This document shows, piece by piece, positions 17,610 to 27,252 of a stretch of DNA of 61,779 nt. Position 1 is the stretch's first letter. Each line of letters opens with the position of its first letter. The position numbers and the translations under genes are program-made. The notes below the pieces were generated by a model that was not told where the DNA came from, did no database searches, and saw only the letters and a list, made by a program, of their open reading frames with translations. Source of the stretch: Pseudomonas sp. (lineage in GTDB: Bacteria > Pseudomonadota > Gammaproteobacteria > Pseudomonadales > Pseudomonadaceae); NCBI GenBank assembly GCA_022448005.1, contig JAKUTK010000026.1, positions 1 through 61,779 of the forward strand, read 5' to 3'.

Positions 17610-19298
17610 ATGCTGACGCTGTTGCATCTGCTGTCCTCCATCGCGCTTCTGGTCTGGGGGACGCACATCGTGCGCACCGGGATCATGCGGGTGTATGGCT
17701 CGCATCTGCGTCGGCTGCTCGGCCACAGCATGGCCAACGCGCCCATGGCTTTTACCGCCGGGATTGGCGTCACTGCGCTGGTACAGAGCAGCAACGCCAC
17801 CGCCCTGCTGGCTATTTCCTTCGTTGCCCAGGGCCTGATGGCGCTGCCCACCGCACTGGCAATCATGCTTGGCGCCGATGTCGGGACGGCGCTGATGGCG
17901 CGGGTGCTGACGCTGGACCTGGCTTGGCTGTCACCACTGTTCACCCTGCTTGGGGTCTGCCTGTTTCTTTCGCGCAAACAGACCCGCGCCGGACAACTGG
18001 GTCGGGTGCTGATCGGCCTCGGCCTGATCATTCTCGCGTTGCAACTGATTGTGGCCGCGGCCGCGCCCATCACCGAAGCGCGCGGCATGCGGGTGTTGTT
18101 CTCGTCCCTGGCCGGCGACACCTTGCTCGCCGTGGTCGTCGGCGCGCTGTTCGCGGTGCTGTCCTACTCCAGCCTTGCCGCCGTGCTGCTGACCGCAACC
18201 CTGGCCAGTGCCGGATTGATCAGCCTGCCGGTCGCCCTTGGCGTGGTTATTGGCGCCAATGTTGGCAGCGGTGTTCTGGCCTGGCTCAACGCCACGCCGC
18301 AACCTGCTCCGGCTCGTCGAGTAGCGCTCGGCAACCTGTTGTATAAGCTCGCTGGCCTGCTGGTGCTGCCGTTTCTTCCAATGCTGGTCGAGTGGATGGC
18401 GACGCTTGGCTTCAGCGCACAAACCCAGGTGATCGCGTTTCACCTGGCTTACAACTCGCTGCGCTGCCTGCTGTTGCTGCCCACGGTGGGCCTGATGGCA
18501 GGGCTCTGCGAGCGACTGCTACCGGAGCGTATTCAGGACAACGGCATTGCTCAGCCGCGCCATCTCGACCCCACTGCGCTGGATACGCCGACGCTCGCCC
18601 TGGCCAATGCCACGCGCGAAACACTGCGTATTGGCGACCTGGTGGAAACGATGCTGGCGCGCCTGCTCGAGGCGCTGCGCGAAGACCGGCCGGAGCCCGG
18701 CGAGGACATACGTCGTCTGGACGATGACGTGGACGCCCTGTACAGCGGGGTCAAGCTCTACCTGGCACGCATGCCGCGTGACGATCTGGCTGAACAGGAG
18801 AGCCGGCGCTGGGCGGAGATCATCGAACTGGCGATCAATCTGGAGCAGGCCGGCGACATCATCGAGCATATGCTGGGCAAGGTGCAGAACCTGAAGATTT
18901 CCAAACGCCGCTCGTTCTCCGACAGCGGACTGGATGAGCTCAGCCAGCTGCACACTCTGCTCACTGCCAATCTCGGACTGGGCCTGTCGGTCTTTCTGTC
19001 CGGTGATTCACACAGCGCCCGCCAACTGCTGCAGCAGAAGCGCCAGTTCCGCAAGCTTGAGCGCGAGTTGGCCCACGCCCATGTCCATCGTCTGCATCAG
19101 CAGGTGGTGGAAAGCATCGAAACTAGCGCTGCGCATCTGGAGCTGATCGCCGACATGAAGCGGCTCAACTCATTGTTCTGCAGCGCGGCCTACGCGGCGC
19201 TGGAAGGCTCCGGCAACGGCAAGCAACGCGCTACTGGCGAGACTTCGACTGCCCGGGAAACACCGACAACCGAGCACCTCCCCGGCAAGCCAGCCTAA
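17610..19298 (+). CDS. Na/Pi cotransporter family protein with PhoU-like tail
   Basis: Sodium-dependent phosphate transporter of the NptA/PhoU-fusion family, 562 residues. The N-terminal half is strongly hydrophobic (about eight spans) and carries two QSS-type repeats of the Na/Pi fold: GIGVTALVQSSNATALLAISF near residue 55 and VLSYSSLAAVLLTATLA near residue 190. The C-terminal third (about residue 330 on) is soluble and helical, like PhoU, with EQAGDIIEHMLGKVQNLKISKRRSFS. The start at 17610 (MLTLLHLLSS) is chosen over one 30 bases upstream because GGAGG sits at ideal distance. A nested hairpin precedes the ribosome-binding site. It may provide low-affinity phosphate uptake or efflux alongside Pst. 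Confidence 0.88.
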   Translation: MLTLLHLLSSIALLVWGTHIVRTGIMRVYGSHLRRLLGHSMANAPMAFTAGIGVTALVQSSNATALLAISFVAQGLMALPTALAIMLGADVGTALMARVLTLDLAWLSPLFTLLGVCLFLSRKQTRAGQLGRVLIGLGLIILALQLIVAAAAPITEARGMRVLFSSLAGDTLLAVVVGALFAVLSYSSLAAVLLTATLASAGLISLPVALGVVIGANVGSGVLAWLNATPQPAPARRVALGNLLYKLAGLLVLPFLPMLVEWMATLGFSAQTQVIAFHLAYNSLRCLLLLPTVGLMAGLCERLLPERIQDNGIAQPRHLDPTALDTPTLALANATRETLRIGDLVETMLARLLEALREDRPEPGEDIRRLDDDVDALYSGVKLYLARMPRDDLAEQESRRWAEIIELAINLEQAGDIIEHMLGKVQNLKISKRRSFSDSGLDELSQLHTLLTANLGLGLSVFLSGDSHSARQLLQQKRQFRKLERELAHAHVHRLHQQVVESIETSAAHLELIADMKRLNSLFCSAAYAALEGSGNGKQRATGETSTARETPTTEHLPGKPA

Positions 19299-19353
19299 TC
19301 GGCGCAGTGACTAGGCCTGCCCGGCTCACGCAATTACAGGTCTCACAGCCAAT

Positions 19354-19387
19354 AAAAACCCCGGCGATGCATGGCATGGCCGGGGTC
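19354..19387. terminator. Bidirectional terminator between Na/Pi and TRAP genes
   Basis: The stem ACCCCGGC...GGCCGGGGT is flanked by an A-run on the plus strand (AAAAA at 19354), giving a T-tract for minus-strand transcripts, so it best terminates the TRAP operon and may also stop transcription from the Na/Pi gene. It lies in the 109-base convergent gap. Confidence 0.7.
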
Positions 19388-19407
19388 TAGTCAGCGCTGC
19401 GGGATGG

Positions 19408-21960
19408 TCAGTCCAGCTTGCGCCGGCGTTGCATCCAGACCACCAGACCAAAGAACAGCAGGGCCGGTAGCCACATCCACTCCTTCGGCAGGCGGTCAGT
19501 GGGCGCTCGCACCGCGAGGATTTCCTGGTCGAACTGCAGTCCCAGATCGGCCGCTGGACTGCCGAAGGTCACACTGTCGATCAGCACCTTGCCCTCTTGC
19601 TCGTAGGTCATCACGCCGAGCTTCTCCAGCTTCTGTTCGCCGGTTTCGCCGTCGGGGATCGCCACCAGCAGGCTGAACTCGCGCATATCACCCACCGCGT
19701 CTTCGCCACGGATACGCAGGCGCAGCTGGCCGTCTTCATCGACCGCTTCAAGCGCCTGGACCAGCTGGGTGGGCGGTATGTCCCGGTACGGGTCGTGGAC
19801 GATATCCATCCAGAAGCCTGGCCGGAACAGCGTGAAAGCGATCAGCAGCAGCAGGATGCTTTCGTACCAGCGGCTACGAACCAGGAAATAGCCCTGGGTG
19901 CCCGCCGCAAAGATCAGCATCGCCAGCGTCGCGATGACGAAAATCACCACGCCGTGCCAGAAGTCCACATCGATCAACAGCAGATCGGTGTTGAAGATGA
20001 ACAGGAACGGCAGCGCGGCGGTGCGCAGGCTGTAGTAGAACGCCACCACACCGGTCTTGATCGGATCGCCCTTGGACACAGCAGCAGCCGCGAACGAGGC
20101 CAGCCCGACCGGCGGCGTGACGTCCGCCATGATGCCGAAATAGAAGACGAACAGGTGCACCGCAATCAGTGGCACGATCAGCCCGCTTTGCTGACCCAGC
20201 GCCACCACAACCGGCGCCAGCAGGCTGGACACCACAATGTAGTTGGCGGTGGTCGGCAGCCCCATGCCGAGAATCAGGCTGAGGAATGCCGTGAGCAGCA
20301 GCATCAGCATCAGGTTGCCCATGGAAAGCAGCTCGACCAGGTCAGCCAGCACCAGGCCCACACCGGTCTGTGACACCGCGCCGACGATGATCCCGGCGGC
20401 CGCTGTGGCGATGCCGATACCGATCATGTTGCGCGCACCGGCAATCAGGCCTTCGCGCAGGTCAACCACGCCATCCATGAAGGTGCCGTGCTGGTGGCTG
20501 CCATCCTTGCGCAGCATTGAGAGCAGTGGTCGCTGGGTCAGCAGGATGATGACCAGCATCACTGAACCCCAGAAGGCAGACAGGCCGGGCGACAGACGCT
20601 CGACCATCAGGCACCAGACCAGCACCACCACCGGCAGCAGGAAATGCAGCCCTGAGAGCAATACCGGACGCGTCTGCGGCAGTTTCTCCAGCGGGGCGTC
20701 GGGATCTTCGGCAGGCAAAGGCGGGTTGCTCGCGGCGACTTTCAGCAGGGCCACATAGACCACGGCCAGCAACACACCAATCACCCAGATTGCCGCATCG
20801 CCCAGCGCAGGCTTGAGCCAGCCCAGCCCGTAGTAGACCGCCAGCGACACACCGGAAATCAGTGCGGCGCCAAAGGCAAAGCCAATCAGCCGCTGCATCC
20901 AGGGCTTGACCACGTTTGCGCGAGGCAACGCCGTAAGGCCGAGCTTGAGCGACTCGAGATGAACGATGTAGACCAGCGCGATATAGGAGATCAGCGCCGG
21001 CAAGAAGGCGTGCTTGATCACTTCAACGTAGGGGATGCCGACGTACTCGACCATCAGGAAGGCCGCAGCGCCCATCACCGGCGGCATGATCTGGCCATTG
21101 ACCGATGAGGCCACTTCCACCGCGCCGGCCTTCTCCGCAGAGAAACCCGTGCGCTTCATCATCGGGATGGTAAATGTGCCGGTGGTCACCACGTTGGCAA
21201 TCGAGGAGCCGGAGATCAACCCGGTCATGCCCGACGCCACGACCGCAGCCTTGGCCGGACCACCACGAAAATGACCAAGCAAGCTGAAGGCCAGCTGAAT
21301 GAAATAATGGCCTGCACCCGCGCGTTCGAGCAGCGCGCCGAACAGCACGAACAGGAACACGAAACTGGTTGAGACGCCCAGGGCGATACCGAATACACCC
21401 TCGGTGGTGATCCACTGGTGGTTGGCCAGTGCAGTGAAACTCACCCCGCGGTGCGCCAGCAGGCCGGGCATGTACGGGCCGGCGAGGCTGTAGCCGAGGA
21501 AGATCAGCGCTATCACCGCCAGGGCCGGGCCAAGGGCGCGACGCGTGGCCTCCAGCAGCAGCGGAATGCCGATGCAAGCGGTGACCAGGTCCATGGTGGT
21601 GAGGTTGCCGGGGCGCTGTGCCAGCTGCTCATAGGCGATGAACAGATAGCCGGCGCTGGCGGCAGCAATCAGCCCGAGCGCGATATCGATCAGTGGCACT
21701 CGGTCGCGCGGTGAGCGCTTGAATGCCGGATAGGCGAGGAACGCCAGCAGCAAGGCGAACGCCAGGTGAATCGAACGCGCCTCGGTGTTGTTGAACACAC
21801 CGGTGCGCAGCATGAAGGGCAACGGCGAGGCGATCCACAGCTGGAACAGCGACCAGAGCAGCGCGAGGCCGGCGATCAGCTTGGCCATGACGCCTTCGGG
21901 CAGCCGCGCGCCGACGTCCTTGGCAATCAGCTCTTCAGTGGAAAGTTGGTTGTCTTGCAT
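19408..21960 (-). CDS. TRAP transporter fused permease (DctQM, TAXI type)
   Basis: Membrane component of a TAXI-TRAP secondary transporter, 850 residues, with the small (4TM) and large (12TM) subunits in one chain. Signature segments are SLIAAASAGYLFIAYEQL-like N-terminal spans, AAVVASGMTGLISGSSIANVVTTGTFTIPMMKRTGF and LILGMGLPTTANYIVVSSLLAPVV, the two scoop motifs of DctM. The last 130 residues after the final transport span form a soluble region (about 745-830, DUF3394/PDZ-like: TFGSPAADLGLQFDQEILAV) plus a terminal hydrophobic helix and an RRRKLD tail. It is downstream of the TAXI binding-protein gene on the same strand. TAXI systems are known to take up glutamate and other dicarboxylates; the substrate here is not determined. 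Confidence 0.93.
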   Translation of the reverse strand: MQDNQLSTEELIAKDVGARLPEGVMAKLIAGLALLWSLFQLWIASPLPFMLRTGVFNNTEARSIHLAFALLLAFLAYPAFKRSPRDRVPLIDIALGLIAAASAGYLFIAYEQLAQRPGNLTTMDLVTACIGIPLLLEATRRALGPALAVIALIFLGYSLAGPYMPGLLAHRGVSFTALANHQWITTEGVFGIALGVSTSFVFLFVLFGALLERAGAGHYFIQLAFSLLGHFRGGPAKAAVVASGMTGLISGSSIANVVTTGTFTIPMMKRTGFSAEKAGAVEVASSVNGQIMPPVMGAAAFLMVEYVGIPYVEVIKHAFLPALISYIALVYIVHLESLKLGLTALPRANVVKPWMQRLIGFAFGAALISGVSLAVYYGLGWLKPALGDAAIWVIGVLLAVVYVALLKVAASNPPLPAEDPDAPLEKLPQTRPVLLSGLHFLLPVVVLVWCLMVERLSPGLSAFWGSVMLVIILLTQRPLLSMLRKDGSHQHGTFMDGVVDLREGLIAGARNMIGIGIATAAAGIIVGAVSQTGVGLVLADLVELLSMGNLMLMLLLTAFLSLILGMGLPTTANYIVVSSLLAPVVVALGQQSGLIVPLIAVHLFVFYFGIMADVTPPVGLASFAAAAVSKGDPIKTGVVAFYYSLRTAALPFLFIFNTDLLLIDVDFWHGVVIFVIATLAMLIFAAGTQGYFLVRSRWYESILLLLIAFTLFRPGFWMDIVHDPYRDIPPTQLVQALEAVDEDGQLRLRIRGEDAVGDMREFSLLVAIPDGETGEQKLEKLGVMTYEQEGKVLIDSVTFGSPAADLGLQFDQEILAVRAPTDRLPKEWMWLPALLFFGLVVWMQRRRKLD

Positions 21961-21998
21961 GAAATCTGGCCTGTTTTTTCAGGGAACGGAAACCGCGA

Positions 21999-22024
21999 AA
22001 CCCGCGGCACAAGGCACGCGGGTT
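21999..22024 (-). terminator. Hairpin between TAXI subunit and TRAP permease genes
   Basis: AACCCGCG pairs with CGCGGGTT across a 10-base loop in the 120-base spacer. No T-tract follows in the direction of transcription, so it is likely a message-stabilising or partial-termination element. Confidence 0.45.
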
Positions 22025-22080
22025 CTCAGGCGAAAGCGGACGGAGGACCGCCCACCATGATGCAGCGAGCCGTAAGGCCG

Positions 22081-23046
22081 TTACATCCAGCCTCGTTCCT
22101 TGTAGTAGCGCACTGCACCGTCATGCAGAGGTGCAGACAGACCTACCTTGATCATGTCTTCCGGCTTGAGGTCTTTGAAAGCAGGGTGCAGACGCTGGAA
22201 GCGCTCGATGTTTTCGAACACCGACTTGACCAGTTTGTAGACCACTTCGTCATCGACCTTGGACGTGGTGGAGAGCACTGCCTTGCCGCCAATCGACTGC
22301 GTGGCGCTGTCATTGCCCTTGTACATGCCGCCCGGAATTTCAGCCTTGGTGTAGTAGCTCTTCTCGGACAGCAGCTTGTCGATCTCCGGGCCGGTGATCG
22401 GAACCAGAACGGCATCGACGGTGGTGGTCGCTTCCTGAATCGCGCCATTGGGGTGACCGACGAAATAGGTCATGGCATCGATGTTGTTGTCGCCCAGAGC
22501 GCTGGCTTGCTCAGCCGGCTTCAGTTCGGCAGCCAGCGAGAAGGCCGACTTGTCCCAGCCCTTCTCCTTCATGATTTCTTCAAGGGTGTCCCGCTGACCG
22601 GAGCCGGGATTACCGATATTGACGCGTTTGCCTTTCAGATCATCCAGGCTCTTGATGTTTGCATCACGGCGCGCCAGTACGGTGAAGACTTCGCTTTGCA
22701 GCGAGAACACGGCACGGATGTCTTCCATCGCGCCTTCGCTCTTGAACGGCTCCAGGCCTTCCATAGCCTTGTACTGGTGATCCGACTGCATGATGCCGAA
22801 GTTGAACTCGCCGCTGCGCAGCCCATTGACGTTCGCCACGCCGCCGCCGCTGGCTGGCGCGTTGCACTTGAGGTCCTCGGCGTTACGGTTGACGAAGCGG
22901 CAGATCGACTGACCCGCGACGTAGTAGACGCCCGTCTGACCACCGGTACCGATGGTGACGAATTGCTCTTGCGCCTGAGCCATACCGCTCAGACCAGTTC
23001 CCGCCAACGCGGCGGAAAATATCCATGCCAAGGATTTGCCTTTCAT
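22081..23046 (-). CDS. TAXI family TRAP transporter solute-binding subunit
   Basis: Periplasmic receptor of the adjacent TRAP transporter, 321 residues. The Sec signal peptide ends near GMAQAQ (residue 22-24), and the mature protein opens with FVTIGTGGQTGVYYVAGQSICRFVNRN, the hallmark of the TAXI/SmoM family. Other features are QSDHQYKAMEGLEPF and YFVGHPNGAIQEATTT. I place the start at 23046 (MKGKSLAWIF) because AGGAG lies 8 bases upstream; the frame is open 36 codons further without a ribosome-binding site. It is the first gene of the transporter operon. Induction conditions cannot be read, although an AT-rich control region lies upstream. Confidence 0.93.
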   Translation of the reverse strand: MKGKSLAWIFSAALAGTGLSGMAQAQEQFVTIGTGGQTGVYYVAGQSICRFVNRNAEDLKCNAPASGGGVANVNGLRSGEFNFGIMQSDHQYKAMEGLEPFKSEGAMEDIRAVFSLQSEVFTVLARRDANIKSLDDLKGKRVNIGNPGSGQRDTLEEIMKEKGWDKSAFSLAAELKPAEQASALGDNNIDAMTYFVGHPNGAIQEATTTVDAVLVPITGPEIDKLLSEKSYYTKAEIPGGMYKGNDSATQSIGGKAVLSTTSKVDDEVVYKLVKSVFENIERFQRLHPAFKDLKPEDMIKVGLSAPLHDGAVRYYKERGWM

Positions 23047-23589
23047 GGATCCACTCCTTATTGGTTGTTTTGGAATTGCCCTGCAGGCCTCGTGAGCCAC
23101 GCGGGACGTTTGGAGTCTAGCAGGCCGATGCCCCGCTAACAGCCCGGACGGCAACCTCAGCGCTTCATGGCCGCCCTATGACCCTGGCTATGACCGCTTT
23201 CGAGATAGAGGGTTGCTCGTCAAAGTGGATAAAACCTGAAAAAACTATACAAATATATGTACAGGAATCTTAATGCGTATAAGATTGCTCATGGCACCGC
23301 GCCATTACCCGACTAATGAGCTCGGTCTTTTGGTCGAATAGATGACTGAGTACCGTGATATCACAATGACATCACCCACATCATTGTTGCTGCACTACGA
23401 CCGGAGCAATCTGCGAGCCGCAGCGCTCCGAGGCCGACTGATGCAGGGTTCAGCGAGACCGAACAGGATCCGTTTGGAAGTCCGAGGATTTCACCGCAAG
23501 GTGGTTAGCAAGGTTGCGAGGTGCGCCAGTCCGGGCACCGGTCAAGACGTCCGTGCCGGAACAATTAGCTAGCTCCAGAGAACTTCACC
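23047..23589. other. Non-coding divergent control region, AT-rich core
   Basis: 543 bases between the divergent TAXI and chemoreceptor genes without a credible gene. The stretch around 23220-23290 is much richer in A+T than its surroundings and contains TACA-AATATA-TGTA (23247-23260 region) and GCGTATAAG, which are plausible promoter or regulator-binding elements. A 76-codon open frame at 23342-23572 has no ribosome-binding site or recognisable content. Confidence 0.4.
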
Positions 23590-25176
23590 ATGCGCTTGAA
23601 CTTACCGGTCACCGGACGCGACGTATCCTTCAGTGAGACAGCCAACATACTGTCCACCACCGATCTCAACGGTGATATCACCTATGTGAACCCCGATTTC
23701 ATCAAGATCAGCGGTTTCGAAGAATGTGAATTGCTGGGTCAGCATCACAATATCGTCCGCCATCCCGACATGCCTCCCGAAGCATTCGGTGATCTCTGGT
23801 CCAGCGTTCGTGCTGGCAGATCATGGATGGGCATGGTGAAGAACCGTTGCAAGAATGGTGATCACTACTGGGTCAGCGCCTTTGTCACCCCGATCAGCCG
23901 CAACGGGAAGGTGGTCGAGTATCAATCGGTGCGGACCAAGCCGCAGGCCGCTCAAGTGGCAGCAGCCGAAACGCTCTATGCGCAGCTGCGGGAAAAGCGG
24001 CCACCAGCGGCTCTGCGTCGCGCGCCCCTCAGTGCCCGCAGCCGCGTGGCGCTTCTCGTCGCGCTCGGTGCTGCACCCTGCGCCATCGGGGCCGCATTGT
24101 TAGGTGGCGCAGGCCTTGGGGCCGCGCTGGGAGCAGCAGCGGCGGCAGCGATGGGTGGGAGCGTGCTGGCCTACGTTGCGCTGGCACCGCTGCAACGTCT
24201 CGCTGCTCAGGCTCGTCAGGTTGGAGACGATGCAGTCGGTCAACTGGTCTATGCGGGCCGCCGCGACGAGTTCGGTCAGCTCAGCTATGCGATGAAACTC
24301 CTGGAGACGGAAGCTGGCGCGATGGTTGGCCGAATTGGCGATGCTTCACGCCAGCTGAGCACGCATGCTCGGGAGCTGGTAGGCGCCATGGACAGCAGTG
24401 CACAGAGTGCATCGCGCCAACAGAGCGAAACCGACCAGGTTGCCACCGCCATCAACCAGATGGCGATGAGCGTGCAGGAAGTCGCCAACAACGCCCAGCG
24501 CACCGCCGAAGCGGCTAGCCGAGCGAACAGTGAAGCTGCAACCGGCACGGATGTGGTCAATCAGACGGGCGCAGCTATCGGCCGACTGGCCCAGGACATT
24601 CAGCACGCCGGCGATGTCATTCACGAGCTGGAGGCGCACAGCAACGATATTACCAAGGTGCTGGATGTCATCCGCGGCATCGCCGAGCAGACCAACCTGC
24701 TAGCACTCAACGCTGCCATCGAGGCCGCCCGGGCGGGGGAGCAGGGGCGTGGCTTCGCTGTGGTAGCGGACGAGGTTCGCAGCCTGGCGTCACGGACACA
24801 GCAGTCCACCCAGGAAATCAACGCCATGATCGCGGCGCTGCAGGGCGGCGCGCGTCAGGCGGTGCAGGTGATGCAACGCAGCCGAGATCAGGCCATGGAA
24901 AGTGTCGAGCAGGCCGAACAGGCGGCTCGCTCGCTTCAGGGCATCAACCATCGAGTGAACGAGATCAGCGACATGAGCCTGCAGATTGCCTCGGCGGTCG
25001 AGCAGCAAAGTGCCGTAAGCGAGAACATCAATCAGAACATCGTGAGCATTCGCAGCGGCTCCGACCACCATGTAGAAAGCGGACTGCGCAGCCGAGAGAC
25101 CGCTTCGGGAGTCGCTCAGCTGGCTGACAGCATGGAAATGCTGGTACAGCAATTCTGGACTCGGCGACGCGGCTAG
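23590..25176 (+). CDS. PAS-domain methyl-accepting chemotaxis protein (Aer-like)
   Basis: Chemoreceptor of 528 residues, close to the length of Pseudomonas Aer. Order: PAS domain (about 10-120; [39 protein letters not shown], the Aer-type FAD/PAS3 signature), a hydrophobic hairpin (about 150-205), a short HAMP-like linker, and a complete signalling domain with the trimer tip ([34 protein letters not shown], about 360-395). It should feed CheA/CheW in response to redox or oxygen, or to a metabolite sensed internally; there is no periplasmic domain. It is divergent from the TAXI-TRAP transporter. The C-terminus lacks a CheR-tethering pentapeptide. Confidence 0.9.
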   Translation: MRLNLPVTGRDVSFSETANILSTTDLNGDITYVNPDFIKISGFEECELLGQHHNIVRHPDMPPEAFGDLWSSVRAGRSWMGMVKNRCKNGDHYWVSAFVTPISRNGKVVEYQSVRTKPQAAQVAAAETLYAQLREKRPPAALRRAPLSARSRVALLVALGAAPCAIGAALLGGAGLGAALGAAAAAAMGGSVLAYVALAPLQRLAAQARQVGDDAVGQLVYAGRRDEFGQLSYAMKLLETEAGAMVGRIGDASRQLSTHARELVGAMDSSAQSASRQQSETDQVATAINQMAMSVQEVANNAQRTAEAASRANSEAATGTDVVNQTGAAIGRLAQDIQHAGDVIHELEAHSNDITKVLDVIRGIAEQTNLLALNAAIEAARAGEQGRGFAVVADEVRSLASRTQQSTQEINAMIAALQGGARQAVQVMQRSRDQAMESVEQAEQAARSLQGINHRVNEISDMSLQIASAVEQQSAVSENINQNIVSIRSGSDHHVESGLRSRETASGVAQLADSMEMLVQQFWTRRRG

Positions 25177-25335
25177 CCGGCTACGAGCCCCGTTCCGATG
25201 GATGGCCGAGCCGTTAGTAGCCTGGCAGTGGTATCAAAGCGACATTAGCCGTATCGTTTGAATGGCCAAACCACTGCCTGACCCCATCGGTTGCCTACGC
25301 GTCGCGACGGGTCGTTTGACGAGACCTTCCACCCG

Positions 25336-27252
25336 ATGCGCTTCCGCCGGCTTTTACTCTGCCTTTTAACAGCCTTTGCCAGCCTCATGTCGGGCCAGGT
25401 AACCGCTGCTGTGGTTCCTGGCGTCGTCAGTAAAAGCGGTGCAGCACTCCAAGTGGGCGGGCTGGAGTGGGTATCCGGGCATTCGGACGCAGGCTTCGCG
25501 ACGGCTCATGCGGCCTCCTGGCAATGGCAGCCGTTGGCCAAGCCCAACCTCAAGAAACAGCCTGAAGGCGTTTGGGTGCGCTTCGACCTTGATAGCCAGG
25601 CAGCCAGCGCCGACCGCTGGTACCTGAGCCTGCAATGGCCAATCCTGGACAATGTGCGTGTACGCCTGTTCTACCCGGCCGAGGGCGAGTGGGGTCCACT
25701 GATGCAGGCTGGCGATCACATACCCAAGAGCCATCAACCGCTGGCAGACCACAACCTGGTCTTTCCGCTGGAGCTGCGGGCCAATGATCGAGCCGTGGTG
25801 TACATGCATGTTCAGGCGCACGAGCTGATGGCCTTGCCAATGGTCATCTTTGACGAGACGGCGTTCGCAGCAGGAAAGTTTACCGACATCGCGTTGATCA
25901 GCCTGTTCTTTGGCGGGATGCTGGTGATCCTTCTCTATAACAGCAGCCTGTTTGTGTTCACTCGGGACGTGGCCTATCTGCTCTATGTCCTCTATCTGCT
26001 CAGCGCGCTTTTTTACGTCCTCACGATCACCGGCTTCGGTCAGTTGTTTCTGTGGCCCGAAATGCCACAGATCGCCCGCCGTTTCTACGCGTTGTCCGCG
26101 GCGCTGTGCTTTTTTACCCCGCTAGTGTTCGCCAGTCGCTTTCTCAAGATTCGTCGCTACGGCGGCTGGCCCTGGCTGGTCACCTGGGTGCTGATGGGCT
26201 ACTGGGGCGTGGTGATTCTGGTCCTCTTGTTCGCGCCCTCGCTCGGACGCTATCTGATGGCCGAGCAGATCGCGCTGGTGCATTGCATCCTGACGATGGC
26301 CGCCGTCATCAATCTGTGGGTTCGCGGCAACAGTTCGGCAAGGCTGTTCACGATTGCCTGGTCGACACTGCTACTGGCGACCATCGTCCATCTGCTGGCG
26401 CTGGACGGCATGCTGCCGTTGAACCCGCTGACCCTGCACGGCCAGCTGATCGGTATGTTTGCCGAGTTCGTTCTGCTTTCCATGGCATTGGCGCAACGCA
26501 TCAATCAGGAGCGGGACCGCCGGGTTCTGGCTCAGCAGAGCGCACTGCAAGCATCTGAGGCGCTTGTACATGAACGCGAACAGCGTCTGCAGGCGCAACA
26601 ACAGGCCCTGGAGGCGCAGGTACGCGCAAACGAGGCGCTCGAAGCACGGGTCTACGAGCGCACCCGCGCGCTTGAAGATGCCAAGCGTGGCCTGGAAATG
26701 GTCAATGAACAGCTCACTCGTCTGAGCGTCACCGATGCGTTGACCCAGCTGTCGAACCGCGGCCATTTCGACGTGATGATCGACGAGGAAATCCGCCGCG
26801 CACAGCGCACCGAGACGCCGCTGTCGGTGCTGCTGCTGGACATCGACCATTTCAAGCGGGTCAACGATAGCTACGGGCATCCGTTCGGCGATGACTGTCT
26901 GCGACTGGTGGCCGATACGCTCAGGCAATACGGCCAACGGGCGGGCGATGTGGTTGCACGCTATGGCGGCGAAGAATTCGTCATGGCGCTGCCCGGCATG
27001 AACAGCCGCGAAGCCCGCGAGCAAGCTGAGCGAATCCGCGCGGCGGTGGCAGCGCTGCGGCCTGTTTACGACGGGGAGCGCCTGGCGTTGACCATCAGCA
27101 TCGGCGTCGCAAGCCTGCAGCCGCCGGCGAGTTGCACCTCAGCGCAACTGCTGGCGTCCGCTGACACGGCGCTCTATCGGGCCAAACACAACGGCCGTAA
27201 TCAGGTGGCGATTGCCGAACCGGACGAGGCCACCGAGCTGTCAGTCAGCTGA
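25336..27252 (+). CDS. Diguanylate cyclase with 7TMR-DISM sensor
   Basis: A 638-residue c-di-GMP synthase. Signal-like N-terminus (RRLLLCLLTAFASLMSGQVTAA), periplasmic DISMED2-type jelly-roll domain (about 40-180; PEGVWVRFDLDSQAASADRWYLSLQWPILDNVRVRLF), seven hydrophobic spans (about 190-385), a coiled coil (about 395-460) and a GGDEF domain beginning SVTDALTQLSNRGHFD. The active site is GGEEF (about 545) with an RAGD I-site five residues earlier. I use the ATG at 25336, which begins the signal segment, rather than one 45 bases earlier. DISM sensors bind extracellular carbohydrates or other ligands. The gene overlaps the converging tctE gene by 12 bases at the 3' ends. Confidence 0.9.
   Translation: MRFRRLLLCLLTAFASLMSGQVTAAVVPGVVSKSGAALQVGGLEWVSGHSDAGFATAHAASWQWQPLAKPNLKKQPEGVWVRFDLDSQAASADRWYLSLQWPILDNVRVRLFYPAEGEWGPLMQAGDHIPKSHQPLADHNLVFPLELRANDRAVVYMHVQAHELMALPMVIFDETAFAAGKFTDIALISLFFGGMLVILLYNSSLFVFTRDVAYLLYVLYLLSALFYVLTITGFGQLFLWPEMPQIARRFYALSAALCFFTPLVFASRFLKIRRYGGWPWLVTWVLMGYWGVVILVLLFAPSLGRYLMAEQIALVHCILTMAAVINLWVRGNSSARLFTIAWSTLLLATIVHLLALDGMLPLNPLTLHGQLIGMFAEFVLLSMALAQRINQERDRRVLAQQSALQASEALVHEREQRLQAQQQALEAQVRANEALEARVYERTRALEDAKRGLEMVNEQLTRLSVTDALTQLSNRGHFDVMIDEEIRRAQRTETPLSVLLLDIDHFKRVNDSYGHPFGDDCLRLVADTLRQYGQRAGDVVARYGGEEFVMALPGMNSREAREQAERIRAAVAALRPVYDGERLALTISIGVASLQPPASCTSAQLLASADTALYRAKHNGRNQVAIAEPDEATELSVS

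Noticed and set aside
23342..23572. 76-codon frame in the divergent control region
   Set aside because: No ribosome-binding site, no recognisable domain, and it overlaps likely promoter sequence.
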